DNA of 27,068 nt from an uncultured Eubacteriales bacterium (GCA_934503195.1 CAKSVM010000043.1:1-27068); one strand, 5' to 3'. Numbered from the stretch's first letter, positions 7,577-17,022 are shown. A program made the numbers and translations. The notes: generated by a model from the letters alone, not told the origin.

Positions 7577-7605
7577 TTGACAAATGCCGAATTATACTGT
7601 ATAAT
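7577..7605 (+). promoter_or_regulatory. Perfect promoter of the ABC exporter array with a palindrome over the -10
   Basis: TTGACA (7577-7582) and TATAAT (7600-7605) have a 17-base spacer. ATTATAC-T-GTATAAT (7591-7605), a perfect 15-base palindrome, covers the -10 box and the end of the spacer, a position where a dimeric repressor would block polymerase. The first exporter gene starts 51 bases downstream with AAAGGA as ribosome site. Confidence 0.8.
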
Positions 7606-7656
7606 AATATCAATACGATTCTTTGTCGTAAAATCATAAAACTGAAAGGACACCCT

Positions 7657-9444
7657 ATGAAACACCGTGTAGTCAAGGCGAGCTGTTTTGTCGCGAAGAT
7701 CATTTTTACGAATACTCCAGTATTCACGATTCTCTACTGCCTCGCGCGTATTTTATTGGCACTGCTTCCGGCTTACGCGATAATCATTTCGCAAAGGGTG
7801 ATCGATAGTCTCGGTATCGTCGCCGAAACCGGAGTCTCAAATGGGCTCTGGACAGCGATCATCGCGCTTCTTGTCATAGAGATTCTACAGGCGCTTCTTA
7901 ACGATCTTACAGGGACAATAAGTGATTTTCTGCGCGACAAAAACGAGAAATTTCTGACCTCCATCATTTCTGAAAAGCTGTCAAAGCTCGGGCTCTGGCA
8001 CCTTGAAGACCAGAATAGTCTCAATACGATCCATCAGGTAATGCAGAGCCGGTACAGCTTCACCTCCGCGTTCAGCACGATCTTTTCGGGTGTTATCTTC
8101 AAGATCATAACCTTTGTTTCCACGCTGTCGGTCATCTTCTACTATTTTCCTTTGGTCGCTGTTTTCTATTTTCTGACGACGATTCCGGCTACCGTAATCG
8201 GGCAGATTCAGAACGAAAAAATGGTTCAGTTTTCGATTGATTCTATCCCGGAATCCCGGAAAAAGGATTACTATTACGATATTCTGACCAAGGGATATTT
8301 CGCGAAGGAGCTACGGCTATATAATCTCGAAAAAACGATGAAGGACAAATTCAACGCGTCGTGGAAGTCGATCATGGCTGAGCGGAGCAAAATATTCCAC
8401 CGCGGTTTTTTCATGCTGAATATATCGACGTTGATAAGCTGCATTGGCTACGCGGGGATGTATATCTTCCTTATCTATAAGACTTTTCAGGGCGAGCTTT
8501 CGATCGGCGGACTGACCGCTTTCAGCGGGTCGGTAATCGTGATGTCGGGCTGTCTCAACACAATAATTAGTTCGCTTCTGACCTATAACCGGGTATATGT
8601 GAATCTGATCACGGCGGTCATGGACTTCTTTGGCTGGGAAAACGAGGACACAGGAAATCTCCAGCCGCTTGACGCCGGCGGATTTGATATTGAGTTTCAG
8701 GATGTTTCCTTCCGTTATCCGGGAACGGATAATATGGTGCTTGACGGACTTTCATTCAGAATACATAACGCGGAAAAGGTCGCGCTTGTCGGCGTGAACG
8801 GCGCGGGAAAATCCACGATAGTTAAGCTCCTTTTGCGGCTTTATGAGCCGGATTCCGGAAGGATTCTGATAAACGGAAGGGACGTACACGAATATGATAT
8901 TTCGTCGTACCGAAAAAAGTTCGCGGCGTGCTTCCAGAATGTCGTTCATTACTCGCTGACCTACGCGGAGAATATCGCGCTGTCGGATATGGCACGTCTT
9001 AACGACGATGAAGCCATAGAAAAAGCCGCCGGAGCGAGCGGACTCGGCGGCATTCACGAGGGGTGGAAGGAAAAGCTCGCGACGCCGCTTACACGAAGAT
9101 TTTCGAACGAAGGTGTGGAGCTTTCGGGAGGACAGTGGCAGAAGGTGGGCATCGCCCGCGCGTTTTTCCGCGACGTTCCTTTTGTCCTGCTTGACGAGCC
9201 CTCCTCCGCGCTTGACCCGAAGGCTGAGGATGAGATTTTCAGCTCATTCGCGGCTCTCTGCGGCGATAAGAGCGGAATCATAATTTCGCACAGGCTGTCA
9301 AGCGTCATGCTCGTCGATACCATTCTGTTTCTTGAAAACGGGAAGATCAAGGAGAGCGGAACTCACGAGGAGCTTATGAGACTCGGCGGGACATACGCGA
9401 AGATGTACGCAATGCAGGCTGAAAAATACAGGATCGAAAGCTGA
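7657..9444 (+). CDS. ABC exporter half-transporter 1
   Basis: A 595-residue fused membrane/ATPase protein. The N-terminal type-1 exporter membrane domain spans about residues 10-325, with the coupling-helix-like motif FAKELRLYN near 210. The nucleotide-binding domain starts at about 345. It has the aromatic A-loop Tyr (FRYPG), Walker A GVNGAGKST (from 379), the Q-loop (CFQNV), the signature LSGGQ (489-493), Walker B FVLLDEP (from 509) and the H-loop His545, so the ATP site looks fully competent. It would work as a dimer, most likely with the next gene, whose signature is the same LSGGQWQ. It is the first gene of a five-gene array under the promoter at 7577-7605. Substrate unknown: peptides, lipids or drugs are all possible for this family. 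Confidence 0.92.
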   Translation: MKHRVVKASCFVAKIIFTNTPVFTILYCLARILLALLPAYAIIISQRVIDSLGIVAETGVSNGLWTAIIALLVIEILQALLNDLTGTISDFLRDKNEKFLTSIISEKLSKLGLWHLEDQNSLNTIHQVMQSRYSFTSAFSTIFSGVIFKIITFVSTLSVIFYYFPLVAVFYFLTTIPATVIGQIQNEKMVQFSIDSIPESRKKDYYYDILTKGYFAKELRLYNLEKTMKDKFNASWKSIMAERSKIFHRGFFMLNISTLISCIGYAGMYIFLIYKTFQGELSIGGLTAFSGSVIVMSGCLNTIISSLLTYNRVYVNLITAVMDFFGWENEDTGNLQPLDAGGFDIEFQDVSFRYPGTDNMVLDGLSFRIHNAEKVALVGVNGAGKSTIVKLLLRLYEPDSGRILINGRDVHEYDISSYRKKFAACFQNVVHYSLTYAENIALSDMARLNDDEAIEKAAGASGLGGIHEGWKEKLATPLTRRFSNEGVELSGGQWQKVGIARAFFRDVPFVLLDEPSSALDPKAEDEIFSSFAALCGDKSGIIISHRLSSVMLVDTILFLENGKIKESGTHEELMRLGGTYAKMYAMQAEKYRIES

Positions 9445-9457
9445 GGTGAGGTGTGTT

Positions 9458-11248
9458 ATGTTCGGAAAAATAAAGGAATTCACAGGCAATCTTTTGTTCA
9501 GCGTCAAGGTGACATATGAGGCGGCGCGGCAGTTCTTTGTGATAAAGATACTCCTGTCATTCGCATGCTCGCTGCTGCCGTTCATTAACCTTTGGATCTG
9601 GAAGAACATCATAAACATGCTGATATATATCCGTGACACGAGCGTGGCGAATGTGCTTATAACAAACGTCGCGTTGTATATGGCGGTCTATCTTGTGTCG
9701 CGGATGCTGACGCGCGCGTCTGAGTATGTCGACTACCAGTATAATGACAGAGTCAGCATCTATGTCGAAAACATACTGCTCGACAAGTTTTCAGAGGTCG
9801 ACCTCGCGTTTTACGATTCGAGCGATTATTCTGACAAGCTGAGCCACACATGGGAAATCAAGATGTACATGACGATGCTCGCCACGGTGTTTTTCTATTC
9901 GTTAGAGACGCTTGTCTCGTTTGCCGCCGCGTTTATTCTTATCGCGAGACTGAATATTATCTTCGCTCTCGTGATACTTGTCCTCTCTGTACCGGTGTTT
10001 ATAATCAGAGTGAAAACCAACGATCTGAACACCGCTTTTTCGAAGGACAACGCAAAGATAAACCGCGAGATCTCATATTTCAAGGAGATCTTTCGGAACA
10101 CGAATGCTATGTATGACATAAAGCTCTATGACCTCAAGGACTTCTTTGTTGGAAAGTATGTCGCCTCATGGACGGTGCTGTTCAAAAGGCGGAAGGAGCT
10201 CACACTGAAGCTTGGCGCGCTGTCACTCGGCGGACTCATTCTGACTACATTTATAAACCAGACGCTCCTTTATATTATCGTCATAAACAAGCTCGTAAAG
10301 CGAGTCTTCAAAATCGGCGACGCCACGTATTTCATTTCGCTTTACGCGCAGTATCAGGAGAGCCTGACAAACCTGATCTCGATGATCGGAAACATTCAGC
10401 AAGCATATTCGCAGCTCGTCACGATAAGGGAATTCATAAACAGCAAGCCCTCGATTCAGAAAAGCGGCACGCTGATTCCGGAATCGTTTGAGAGTCTGAC
10501 CTTTGACCACGTTTACTTTACATATCCCGGAAAGAAGGGCTGGGTTCTGGAGGATTGCTCGTTTACGATAAACCGCGGGCAGACAGTCGGTCTTGTCGGT
10601 GAGAACGGCAGTGGTAAAAGCACGATAGCGAAGCTCATTCTGCGTCTTTATGATGTTAACGAGGGAAGAATTCTTCTGAACGGCGTCGACATACGCGAGT
10701 ACGCGATTGACCGCTACCGAGCGTTATTCAGCGCGCTGTTTCAGGATTTCGTCAAGTACAGCTTTACTCTGCGGGAAAATATCGCGCTTTCCGACTACGG
10801 TCAGCTTGATAACGACGAGAAGATTCTTGACGCGGCGGAAAAGAGCGAGGTTGCCGAATTCACACGTGACTGGAAAAATGGAATCGACACGCCGCTTACC
10901 AGAGATTTTGAGGACGACGGCAAGGAGCTTTCGGGCGGTCAATGGCAGAGAATCGCGCTCGCGAGAGTATTTTTCGCCGATCGATCGTTTATACTGCTCG
11001 ATGAGCCGTCGGCGTCGCTCGACGTTTTCGCGGAGGAGAAGATTTTCAACCAGTTCGCGAACCTGTCTTTCGAGCGAACCTCGGTCATTATATCTCACAG
11101 ACTGTCAAGCATCGTGAACGCCGATAAGATCATCGTGCTGAAGGGCGGCGCGATCATCGAGGAAGGCTCGCACAAGGAGCTTCTCGGAAGCGGCGGGTAT
11201 TACGCCGGGCTCTTCGGACTTCAGGCGAGCAGGTATTATAATAATTGA
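9458..11248 (+). CDS. ABC exporter half-transporter 2
   Basis: A 596-residue protein with the same layout as its upstream neighbour: about six membrane helices to residue 320, then an ATPase domain with Walker A GENGSGKST (from 381), signature LSGGQWQR (from 491), Walker B FILLDEP and H-loop SHRLSS. I choose ATG 9458 over the in-frame GTG at 9446 because AGGTGAGG (9444-9451) then sits at ribosome-site distance. The gap from gene 1 is 13 bases, so the two are co-transcribed and are a plausible heterodimer. The linker before the ATPase contains GTLIPE, which recurs in exporter 5, suggesting these two are sister copies. Both ATP-site glutamates of the presumed pair are present, so neither site is obviously degenerate. 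Confidence 0.92.
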   Translation: MFGKIKEFTGNLLFSVKVTYEAARQFFVIKILLSFACSLLPFINLWIWKNIINMLIYIRDTSVANVLITNVALYMAVYLVSRMLTRASEYVDYQYNDRVSIYVENILLDKFSEVDLAFYDSSDYSDKLSHTWEIKMYMTMLATVFFYSLETLVSFAAAFILIARLNIIFALVILVLSVPVFIIRVKTNDLNTAFSKDNAKINREISYFKEIFRNTNAMYDIKLYDLKDFFVGKYVASWTVLFKRRKELTLKLGALSLGGLILTTFINQTLLYIIVINKLVKRVFKIGDATYFISLYAQYQESLTNLISMIGNIQQAYSQLVTIREFINSKPSIQKSGTLIPESFESLTFDHVYFTYPGKKGWVLEDCSFTINRGQTVGLVGENGSGKSTIAKLILRLYDVNEGRILLNGVDIREYAIDRYRALFSALFQDFVKYSFTLRENIALSDYGQLDNDEKILDAAEKSEVAEFTRDWKNGIDTPLTRDFEDDGKELSGGQWQRIALARVFFADRSFILLDEPSASLDVFAEEKIFNQFANLSFERTSVIISHRLSSIVNADKIIVLKGGAIIEEGSHKELLGSGGYYAGLFGLQASRYYNN

Positions 11249-11493
11249 AGACTGTGTGAAAAGCGTCTTGACAGATCATAGGTCATTCCATCCTCCGGAC
11301 GCAGCCAGTTCCTGCCATTCAGCGTGCGGACAGTAAATTTCAGCTTCGCATTTCTGTCCGGGGACTCAAAGACCAGATCGTAAATTGACGGGTCGATGGC
11401 GTAAGCCGCGGCTCTCGCGATCACACAGTATTTTCGTGTCATGTAGTAAGAAATTCCGATCTGTGAAATACATTTTGTATACATATTATGCAC
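11236..11493 (-). pseudogene. Unrecognised minus-strand ORF fragment between exporters 2 and 3
   Basis: The 310-base gap between exporters 2 and 3 (11249-11558) holds an 85-codon minus-strand frame. It has gene-like composition (readable stretches such as AIDPSIYDLVFESPDRN and LNGRNWLRPEDGMTYDL) but no ribosome site before either candidate ATG (11493, 11484), and its end overlaps the end of exporter 2. I do not recognise the family. It may be the leftover of a gene displaced when the array expanded, or a chance frame. Elsewhere in the gap I see a weak TATTAT -10 box (11484-11489) and a short dyad, TGACAA/TTGTCA (11497-11513), upstream of exporter 3, but no convincing terminator or promoter. 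Confidence 0.25.
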
Positions 11494-11558
11494 GCTGACA
11501 ACGGTTTTGTCAATAGCGGCGGATGTAAATTTTTTCGCAGTATTTTGAGGTTCGCAAT

Positions 11559-13331
11559 ATGAAAAATCTGATTTATTACCTGAAAAAATCCCGTGAAATG
11601 GCTATGCCATACATGACAGCCGTGCTGACGCGAAATCTCTTCGCGGCACTGCTTTCGCTTTTCAATATTGCCGGATTCGGCATGATCGTCGAGTCTCTGC
11701 AATCGGGAAAGGAGTATGACAAGGTCATACGGACGATTATATTCTTTGTCGCGGTGAATCTGATTATTGACCTCTGCGGTCAGCTTTTCAGCCTTTTCGA
11801 AAACCGCGCAATGCGAAAGGCGAGCAATGTCTTGCAGTACAAATACATGACCGACTGCCTTGACATAGATTATCACTATGTGCAGGATGGAGACGCGCTG
11901 AATCTGAAGCGGAAGTCGATGCGAGGTCACCCGGCTTTCTCACTGAACACCTTCGGTGAGTTTTTCGGAGCGGTAATCAGGTTATCCGGAACGCTCACCG
12001 TATTTTTCCTGCTCGATCCGTTTTTCGTGGCTTTGCTTATACTGATCTCCGGGCTTATCATCGCGATAACCATGCGGACACAGGAGCTTGAGCATGGCTT
12101 CCGCGTCGGATGCACCGACGGTGAGAGAAAGCTTGATCATCTCTATGAGATTATGACTAAGTACAAATTCGCCAAGGAGATACGTATAAACGACGCGGCG
12201 GGGTTCATAGCTCAGAAGTACAGTTCGATATCCGACAAATTCCTCGATAAATACAGAACTCTGCGGCGGAAAAAATTCGGGGCGGATATTATCGGAACAC
12301 TGCTGTCCTGTCTCCAGAGCGCGGTCATGTATCTCTTTTTCACATACCGTGCAGCAGCAGGAAAAATCTCGATTGCCGAATATACCGTCGCGGTTTCGTC
12401 AACGACACTGTTCACCGCCGCGCTGCTTTCACTTTTTAACTGCGTCGGGTCGATAAGAAATATACTGAAATCGGTAGGTCTTTACCGCGAATATGAAGAA
12501 AGCATCGCGGAGAAATGTTCGGTTCGTAAGCTGAGATCGCTTCCAGAAGCCGATATAGATCCGCTTTCCGCTGTTCTCAGATTTGAAAACGTAACGTTCC
12601 GTTACCCGGGCAGTGAATCGGATACACTTCGCGGTATATCTTTCACGCTTGATCCGGGCGAAAAGCTTGCCGTAGTTGGTCTGAACGGTGCTGGAAAGAC
12701 TACGATAATCAAGCTTATCCTGCGGCTTTACCGCCCCACGTCCGGCAGAATCACACTCGGCGGACGGGATATATGGGAGTTTAACGCCTCTCAGTACACA
12801 AATCTCATCGGAACGGTATTGCAGGATTTCAGCCTCTTTGCCTACAGTGTGAAGGAAAATATTGTGTTTGACCGGGAATATGACGCCGCGCTCTTTTCGG
12901 AAAGCATAGAAAAGAGCGGACTTTCGGGCAAGACAGAATCCCTGCCGCGCGGCGTTGATACTTCGATTTACCGGACACTTGACGATTCCGGAGTAGAATT
13001 TTCAGGCGGTGAGGGACAGAAGCTCGCGGCTGCGAGGGCAATATATAAAAACAGCGCGTTCTTTCTCCTTGACGAGCCGACGTCCGCGCTTGACCCTGTC
13101 TCGGAAGCGGCGTTTTTCGCGCGGCTCGGCGAGATCACAAGCGGAAAAAGCACAATTTTTATAACGCATCGGCTTCGTTCGACAACCTTCTGCGACAGAA
13201 TACTCGTTGTTGAAAATGCTTCTATCGTTGAAAACGGAACTCACGACGCCCTGATGAAAAGCGGAGGCGTCTATTCAAGGCTCTGGAGTTCGCAGATGAA
13301 ATATTACGGAGATGGAGTGAACGCGGAATGA
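11559..13331 (+). CDS. ABC exporter half-transporter 3
   Basis: A 590-residue exporter half: membrane domain to about residue 320 (coupling motif FAKEIRIND), then an ATPase domain with Walker A GLNGAGKTT (from 374), Q-loop TVLQDF, signature FSGGEGQK (from 481), Walker B FFLLDEP and H-loop THRLRS. In the signature LSGGQ, the Leu is replaced by Phe and the Gln by Glu, as also happens (Gln to Glu) in exporters 4 and 5. It begins after a 310-base gap, with TGAGG (11546-11550) as a moderate ribosome site. Its last four bases overlap exporter 4 (ATGA), so 3 and 4 are translationally coupled and probably form a heterodimer. Confidence 0.92.
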   Translation: MKNLIYYLKKSREMAMPYMTAVLTRNLFAALLSLFNIAGFGMIVESLQSGKEYDKVIRTIIFFVAVNLIIDLCGQLFSLFENRAMRKASNVLQYKYMTDCLDIDYHYVQDGDALNLKRKSMRGHPAFSLNTFGEFFGAVIRLSGTLTVFFLLDPFFVALLILISGLIIAITMRTQELEHGFRVGCTDGERKLDHLYEIMTKYKFAKEIRINDAAGFIAQKYSSISDKFLDKYRTLRRKKFGADIIGTLLSCLQSAVMYLFFTYRAAAGKISIAEYTVAVSSTTLFTAALLSLFNCVGSIRNILKSVGLYREYEESIAEKCSVRKLRSLPEADIDPLSAVLRFENVTFRYPGSESDTLRGISFTLDPGEKLAVVGLNGAGKTTIIKLILRLYRPTSGRITLGGRDIWEFNASQYTNLIGTVLQDFSLFAYSVKENIVFDREYDAALFSESIEKSGLSGKTESLPRGVDTSIYRTLDDSGVEFSGGEGQKLAAARAIYKNSAFFLLDEPTSALDPVSEAAFFARLGEITSGKSTIFITHRLRSTTFCDRILVVENASIVENGTHDALMKSGGVYSRLWSSQMKYYGDGVNAE

Positions 13332-15058
13332 AAAAATTATCCTCCGGAATACTCGGCGCGCTTTCAAGGTATGAGCCGGGTTATATCGCGTTTTCGTTTC
13401 CACATCTTATGTTTGCTACGGCGGTTACTCTGGCGGGAGTTTATTTTCCGAAAGTATTTATAGGGCAGCTCGAAAGCCAGCGGACTTTCGGGGAGATTTA
13501 CGTCTCGGTAATGACCTACATAATTCTTCTCGCCGCGCTTAGATGCCTTGATTCATTCTTCGTATACAAGTCCGATCTCTGCCGCGAGCATTTCATGAAG
13601 AATATCCGTTTTCTGACTGGAAAAATGACGATGGAGCGTCCGCTTTGTGAGATTGAAGGCGCGGGATTCGCGGATAAGCTGATACTGTCCGGCAAGGTCT
13701 CTCAGATCACAGACGCCTTTTCACTGCTTTTTCGGATAACTATTGACTTTCTGACGATTGCCGGACTTTCGGTCATGATATCGACGCTCGACGCCGCGTT
13801 TCTGCTGACGATTGTCGTGGTCATTTCGGTGAAAATCGCGTCAGTATGCCTGACACAAAGCTACCGGAAAAAACGCAGAACGCTTTACGCCGCGAACGAC
13901 CGTGTCGGAGATTACCTCGACAGCACCGCTTATAATAACCCCGGCGCGGCGAAAGAGCTCAGAATAAATTCGCTTGGCGGCTGGTATATGGGAAAGGTAA
14001 CCGGATTCCGCGAGAGAATGCTCGCGCTCCAGTATGGTGATTTCAATCATTACGCCGCTACCACGGCGGTTTCGGGGATTATTCTCGCGCTTCAGTCGCT
14101 TGTGATACTCATCTCACTCGCGCGCCGTTTCGCGGATGGGGTTATCGGAATCGGAGATTTCACGATGTATTTTACTGCCGTGACTACCCTTACGTTGAAG
14201 CTCTCCTCAATAATATCGCTTATCGGCGAATATAACACGGTGAAGATATCCCTTGATGATTTTGACAGTCTGTTCACTCCCGAAAAGGCTGACACAAAGT
14301 CCAAAAAGCTCCCTAAGGGGCATGAGATATTCTTTGATGACGTTTGGTTTGCCTATCCCGGAAGCGAGAGATTCGTCCTAAAAAACGTGAACATAACGAT
14401 AAAGGAAGGCGAAAAGCTGTCGGTAGTCGGAATGAACGGCGCGGGAAAATCGACTTTCATAAAGTTAATCTGCCGCTTTTATACCCCGACGCGCGGGCGA
14501 ATAACTATGGGCGGCGTCGACATACGTGACATAGACGAAAAGGAATATAACCGCATGATCGCGGCGGTCTTCCAGGATTTTCAGAATATGCCGTTCACGA
14601 TACGCGAGAATATAACGCTCGGAAAAGATGAAATCTCAGGAACGCCGGAATCAGGCGAGTGGATAAATAAGCTTCCGCACGGGATCGACACCTATGTGAC
14701 GCGGATATTTGACGAGGATGGTTTTGAGCTTTCAGGCGGAGAGGGGCAGAAGCTCGCGATACTCCGGGCGGTTCATAAGAATCCGTCGATACTCATCCTT
14801 GATGAGCCTACCGCCGCGCTCGACCCGGCGGCGGAAAACGAGATATACGAGAGATATTTTGAGATCGCAGAGGGAAAGACGTCGATATTTGTCTCGCACC
14901 GTCTCGCGTCGTCGACTATGGCCGACCGGATCGCGGTGTTCGCGGACGGCGGGATCATCGCCTGCGGTCCGCATAAGGAGCTTATTGAAAGCTGCCCGGT
15001 TTATGAGAGGATGTTCGGATTGCAAAAGCGGGGCTTCGGCGAACATACCCGCGGCTGA
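13328..15058 (+). CDS. ABC exporter half-transporter 4
   Basis: A 576-residue exporter half: membrane domain to about residue 310 (coupling motif GAAKELRINS), then an ATPase domain with Walker A GMNGAGKST (from 368), Q-loop AVFQDF, signature LSGGEGQK (from 468), Walker B ILILDEP and H-loop SHRLAS. The start overlaps the stop of exporter 3 by four bases, a strong sign of a stoichiometric pair; both carry the SGGEGQK signature. The shared motif set and size with the other four copies indicate tandem duplication followed by divergence. The substrate is not deducible. Confidence 0.92.
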   Translation: MKKLSSGILGALSRYEPGYIAFSFPHLMFATAVTLAGVYFPKVFIGQLESQRTFGEIYVSVMTYIILLAALRCLDSFFVYKSDLCREHFMKNIRFLTGKMTMERPLCEIEGAGFADKLILSGKVSQITDAFSLLFRITIDFLTIAGLSVMISTLDAAFLLTIVVVISVKIASVCLTQSYRKKRRTLYAANDRVGDYLDSTAYNNPGAAKELRINSLGGWYMGKVTGFRERMLALQYGDFNHYAATTAVSGIILALQSLVILISLARRFADGVIGIGDFTMYFTAVTTLTLKLSSIISLIGEYNTVKISLDDFDSLFTPEKADTKSKKLPKGHEIFFDDVWFAYPGSERFVLKNVNITIKEGEKLSVVGMNGAGKSTFIKLICRFYTPTRGRITMGGVDIRDIDEKEYNRMIAAVFQDFQNMPFTIRENITLGKDEISGTPESGEWINKLPHGIDTYVTRIFDEDGFELSGGEGQKLAILRAVHKNPSILILDEPTAALDPAAENEIYERYFEIAEGKTSIFVSHRLASSTMADRIAVFADGGIIACGPHKELIESCPVYERMFGLQKRGFGEHTRG

Positions 15059-15084
15059 CCAAGCGGAAAGATCATGTAAAAAAC

Positions 15085-15113
15085 TTGACAAATCCGGAAA
15101 AAGCATATATAAT
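15085..15113 (+). promoter_or_regulatory. Perfect internal promoter before exporter 5
   Basis: TTGACA (15085-15090) and TATAAT (15108-15113) with a 17-base spacer lie in the 87-base gap between exporters 4 and 5. GGGAGG (15136-15141) is the ribosome site of exporter 5. The fifth exporter can therefore be made independently of the first four. Confidence 0.8.
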
Positions 15114-15145
15114 TATAGGACAGGTCATTATCGTAGGGAGGCTTT

Positions 15146-16948
15146 ATGAAATTCAGGGAAATATCCGGTACGCTGTCAAAGGCGAAATACCTTGTCGCGA
15201 AACTGCTTTCGCAGAAAAACGGAGGCAGGTATATCTCACTCAAAACGCTGAAACTGCTGTCCGGCTCGCTTGTCGGCGTCATTGGCATTATCGTGCCGGG
15301 TCTTATCATCAATGAGCTTATAGAAAGCATACAGAGCGGCACGTGGCGGATATCCGCTCTCGCCGTCTATCTTACGCTGCTCCTGCTTGTTCCCGCGCTT
15401 TATCAGATTCTCCTGATTCCGATCGACAACATACTTTTCAGGACGGGCGGGGAACTCACTATCAACCTTCTCAACGAATTCGAGCTGTATGTCGCCGGGA
15501 TGGACTATGAAACGCTCGAAAAACCGGAATTGCAGGAATGCCGCGAGAGGGTCAGCGGCACTATTGAGGGCGCGGTCGAGATCGTCGATCTGATCGGAAA
15601 TATCCTCTCGGCGGTGATTTCCTTTTGCGTGTCGTTTTCGATAATCACGTATCTGAATCCGTTTATAATTCTCCTGACGATCGTTATGGTTCTGATAAAC
15701 TCGCGCATGGCGAAATGGATGAATCTCAAACGCTTTGAGCTGCGCGGTGAATTCAGCAAAAATCAGCGGAAAAACTGGGAATACAAGGATATGCTCCGCG
15801 GCAATTCCTACGCCAAGGAGATAAGGTTATATCATATCGCCGGGATGCTTCTTGAAAAGGTGACGAGATCCGAGCGCGACATGAACGCGACTACATATAA
15901 GAACAATCAGGTGAGGCACAAGGGAAATTTCGTGCTGAACATAACAAACCTCACGCAGTCTGCGGTGGTTTATGTCTATCTTATCCGGAAGGTTCTCATG
16001 GGGGCGATTCCGATCGGATCAATGACGATATATCTCTCGGCGTCGCAGCGGTTTTCGGGCGCGGTTTCCTCGGTCGTCAACTCATATATGGCACTTTCGG
16101 AGCGCGCGATGGAGATAGAAGAGTGGCAGGAGTTCCTTAAGGTTCCGGAGGCTGAAAAGACCGGAACGCTGATTCCGGAAATCGACGGGAATTCGTGTAT
16201 CGAATTCCGCGATGTGTCATTCAGATATCCCGGAAGCGAGATCTTCGCGCTTGAAAATCTCAATCTGGGACTCTCCTGTACCGAAAAGCTCTGTATCGTC
16301 GGGGAGAACGGTTCGGGCAAATCGACATTCATAAAGCTGCTGCTCCGCCTTTACGAACCGACCTCCGGCGAGATCTTACTGAACGGCGTGAATATCACGC
16401 GGTACGATTATGAGGCGTATCTGAGCCTCTTCGCGCCGGTATTTCAGGATTTTGCGACCTTCGCGTTCTCGCTCAGGGAAAACGTCGTACTGGCGGAAAA
16501 GTCCGACGAGGAGAAGTTCCGCAGAGTCTGCGCAAGCTCGGATATTCAGCCTCTTATCGACAAGCTGAAAAAGGGCGCGGACACTCAGATCGGCAAAGCC
16601 CTTGACCCGGAGGGAATCGAGCCTTCCGGCGGCGAGGAACAGCGTATCGCGATCGCCAGAGCCTGCTATCACGGCGGCGAGATTTTCATCCTTGACGAGC
16701 CGACGGCCGCGCTCGACCCCAACGCCGAGTACGAGATATATACCAAATTCAGCAGGATGATTACGAACAAGGGCGCGGTGCTGATCACGCATCGGCTCTC
16801 GGCCGTACATCTCGCGGACAAGGTCGCGGTATTCGATAACGGTAGCATAAAGGAATACGGCACCCACGCCGAGCTGTATGCGAATGGTGGGCTTTACAAG
16901 GAGATGTTCGACAAGCAGGCGAAATTCTACCGTGATGAGCCGGCTTGA
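15146..16948 (+). CDS. ABC exporter half-transporter 5
   Basis: A 600-residue exporter half: membrane domain to about residue 325 (coupling motif YAKEIRLYH), a GTLIPE linker like exporter 2, then an ATPase domain with Walker A GENGSGKST (from 386), Q-loop PVFQDF, signature PSGGEEQR (from 493), Walker B IFILDEP and H-loop THRLSA. Pro in place of Leu and Glu in place of Gln make this the most divergent signature of the five, which could slow or asymmetrise ATP use. It has its own consensus promoter and no coupled partner, so it may be a homodimer or join one of the others. A GC-rich hairpin follows the gene. Confidence 0.91.
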   Translation: MKFREISGTLSKAKYLVAKLLSQKNGGRYISLKTLKLLSGSLVGVIGIIVPGLIINELIESIQSGTWRISALAVYLTLLLLVPALYQILLIPIDNILFRTGGELTINLLNEFELYVAGMDYETLEKPELQECRERVSGTIEGAVEIVDLIGNILSAVISFCVSFSIITYLNPFIILLTIVMVLINSRMAKWMNLKRFELRGEFSKNQRKNWEYKDMLRGNSYAKEIRLYHIAGMLLEKVTRSERDMNATTYKNNQVRHKGNFVLNITNLTQSAVVYVYLIRKVLMGAIPIGSMTIYLSASQRFSGAVSSVVNSYMALSERAMEIEEWQEFLKVPEAEKTGTLIPEIDGNSCIEFRDVSFRYPGSEIFALENLNLGLSCTEKLCIVGENGSGKSTFIKLLLRLYEPTSGEILLNGVNITRYDYEAYLSLFAPVFQDFATFAFSLRENVVLAEKSDEEKFRRVCASSDIQPLIDKLKKGADTQIGKALDPEGIEPSGGEEQRIAIARACYHGGEIFILDEPTAALDPNAEYEIYTKFSRMITNKGAVLITHRLSAVHLADKVAVFDNGSIKEYGTHAELYANGGLYKEMFDKQAKFYRDEPA

Positions 16949-16993
16949 GACTAGGATGGGAAAAGTCTGATCAAAAAACTTTTGTGTCCGCGG

Positions 16994-17022
16994 CGCGGCC
17001 TGAGCTTTCAGGCCGCGTTTGT
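16994..17022 (+). terminator. Hairpin after the exporter array
   Basis: CGCGGCCTGA (16994-17003) pairs with TCAGGCCGCG (17008-17017) around a GCTT loop, followed by a weak TTTGT tract. It lies 45 bases after exporter 5 and about 135 bases before the next promoter. It is a plausible terminator although the U tract is poor. Confidence 0.6.
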
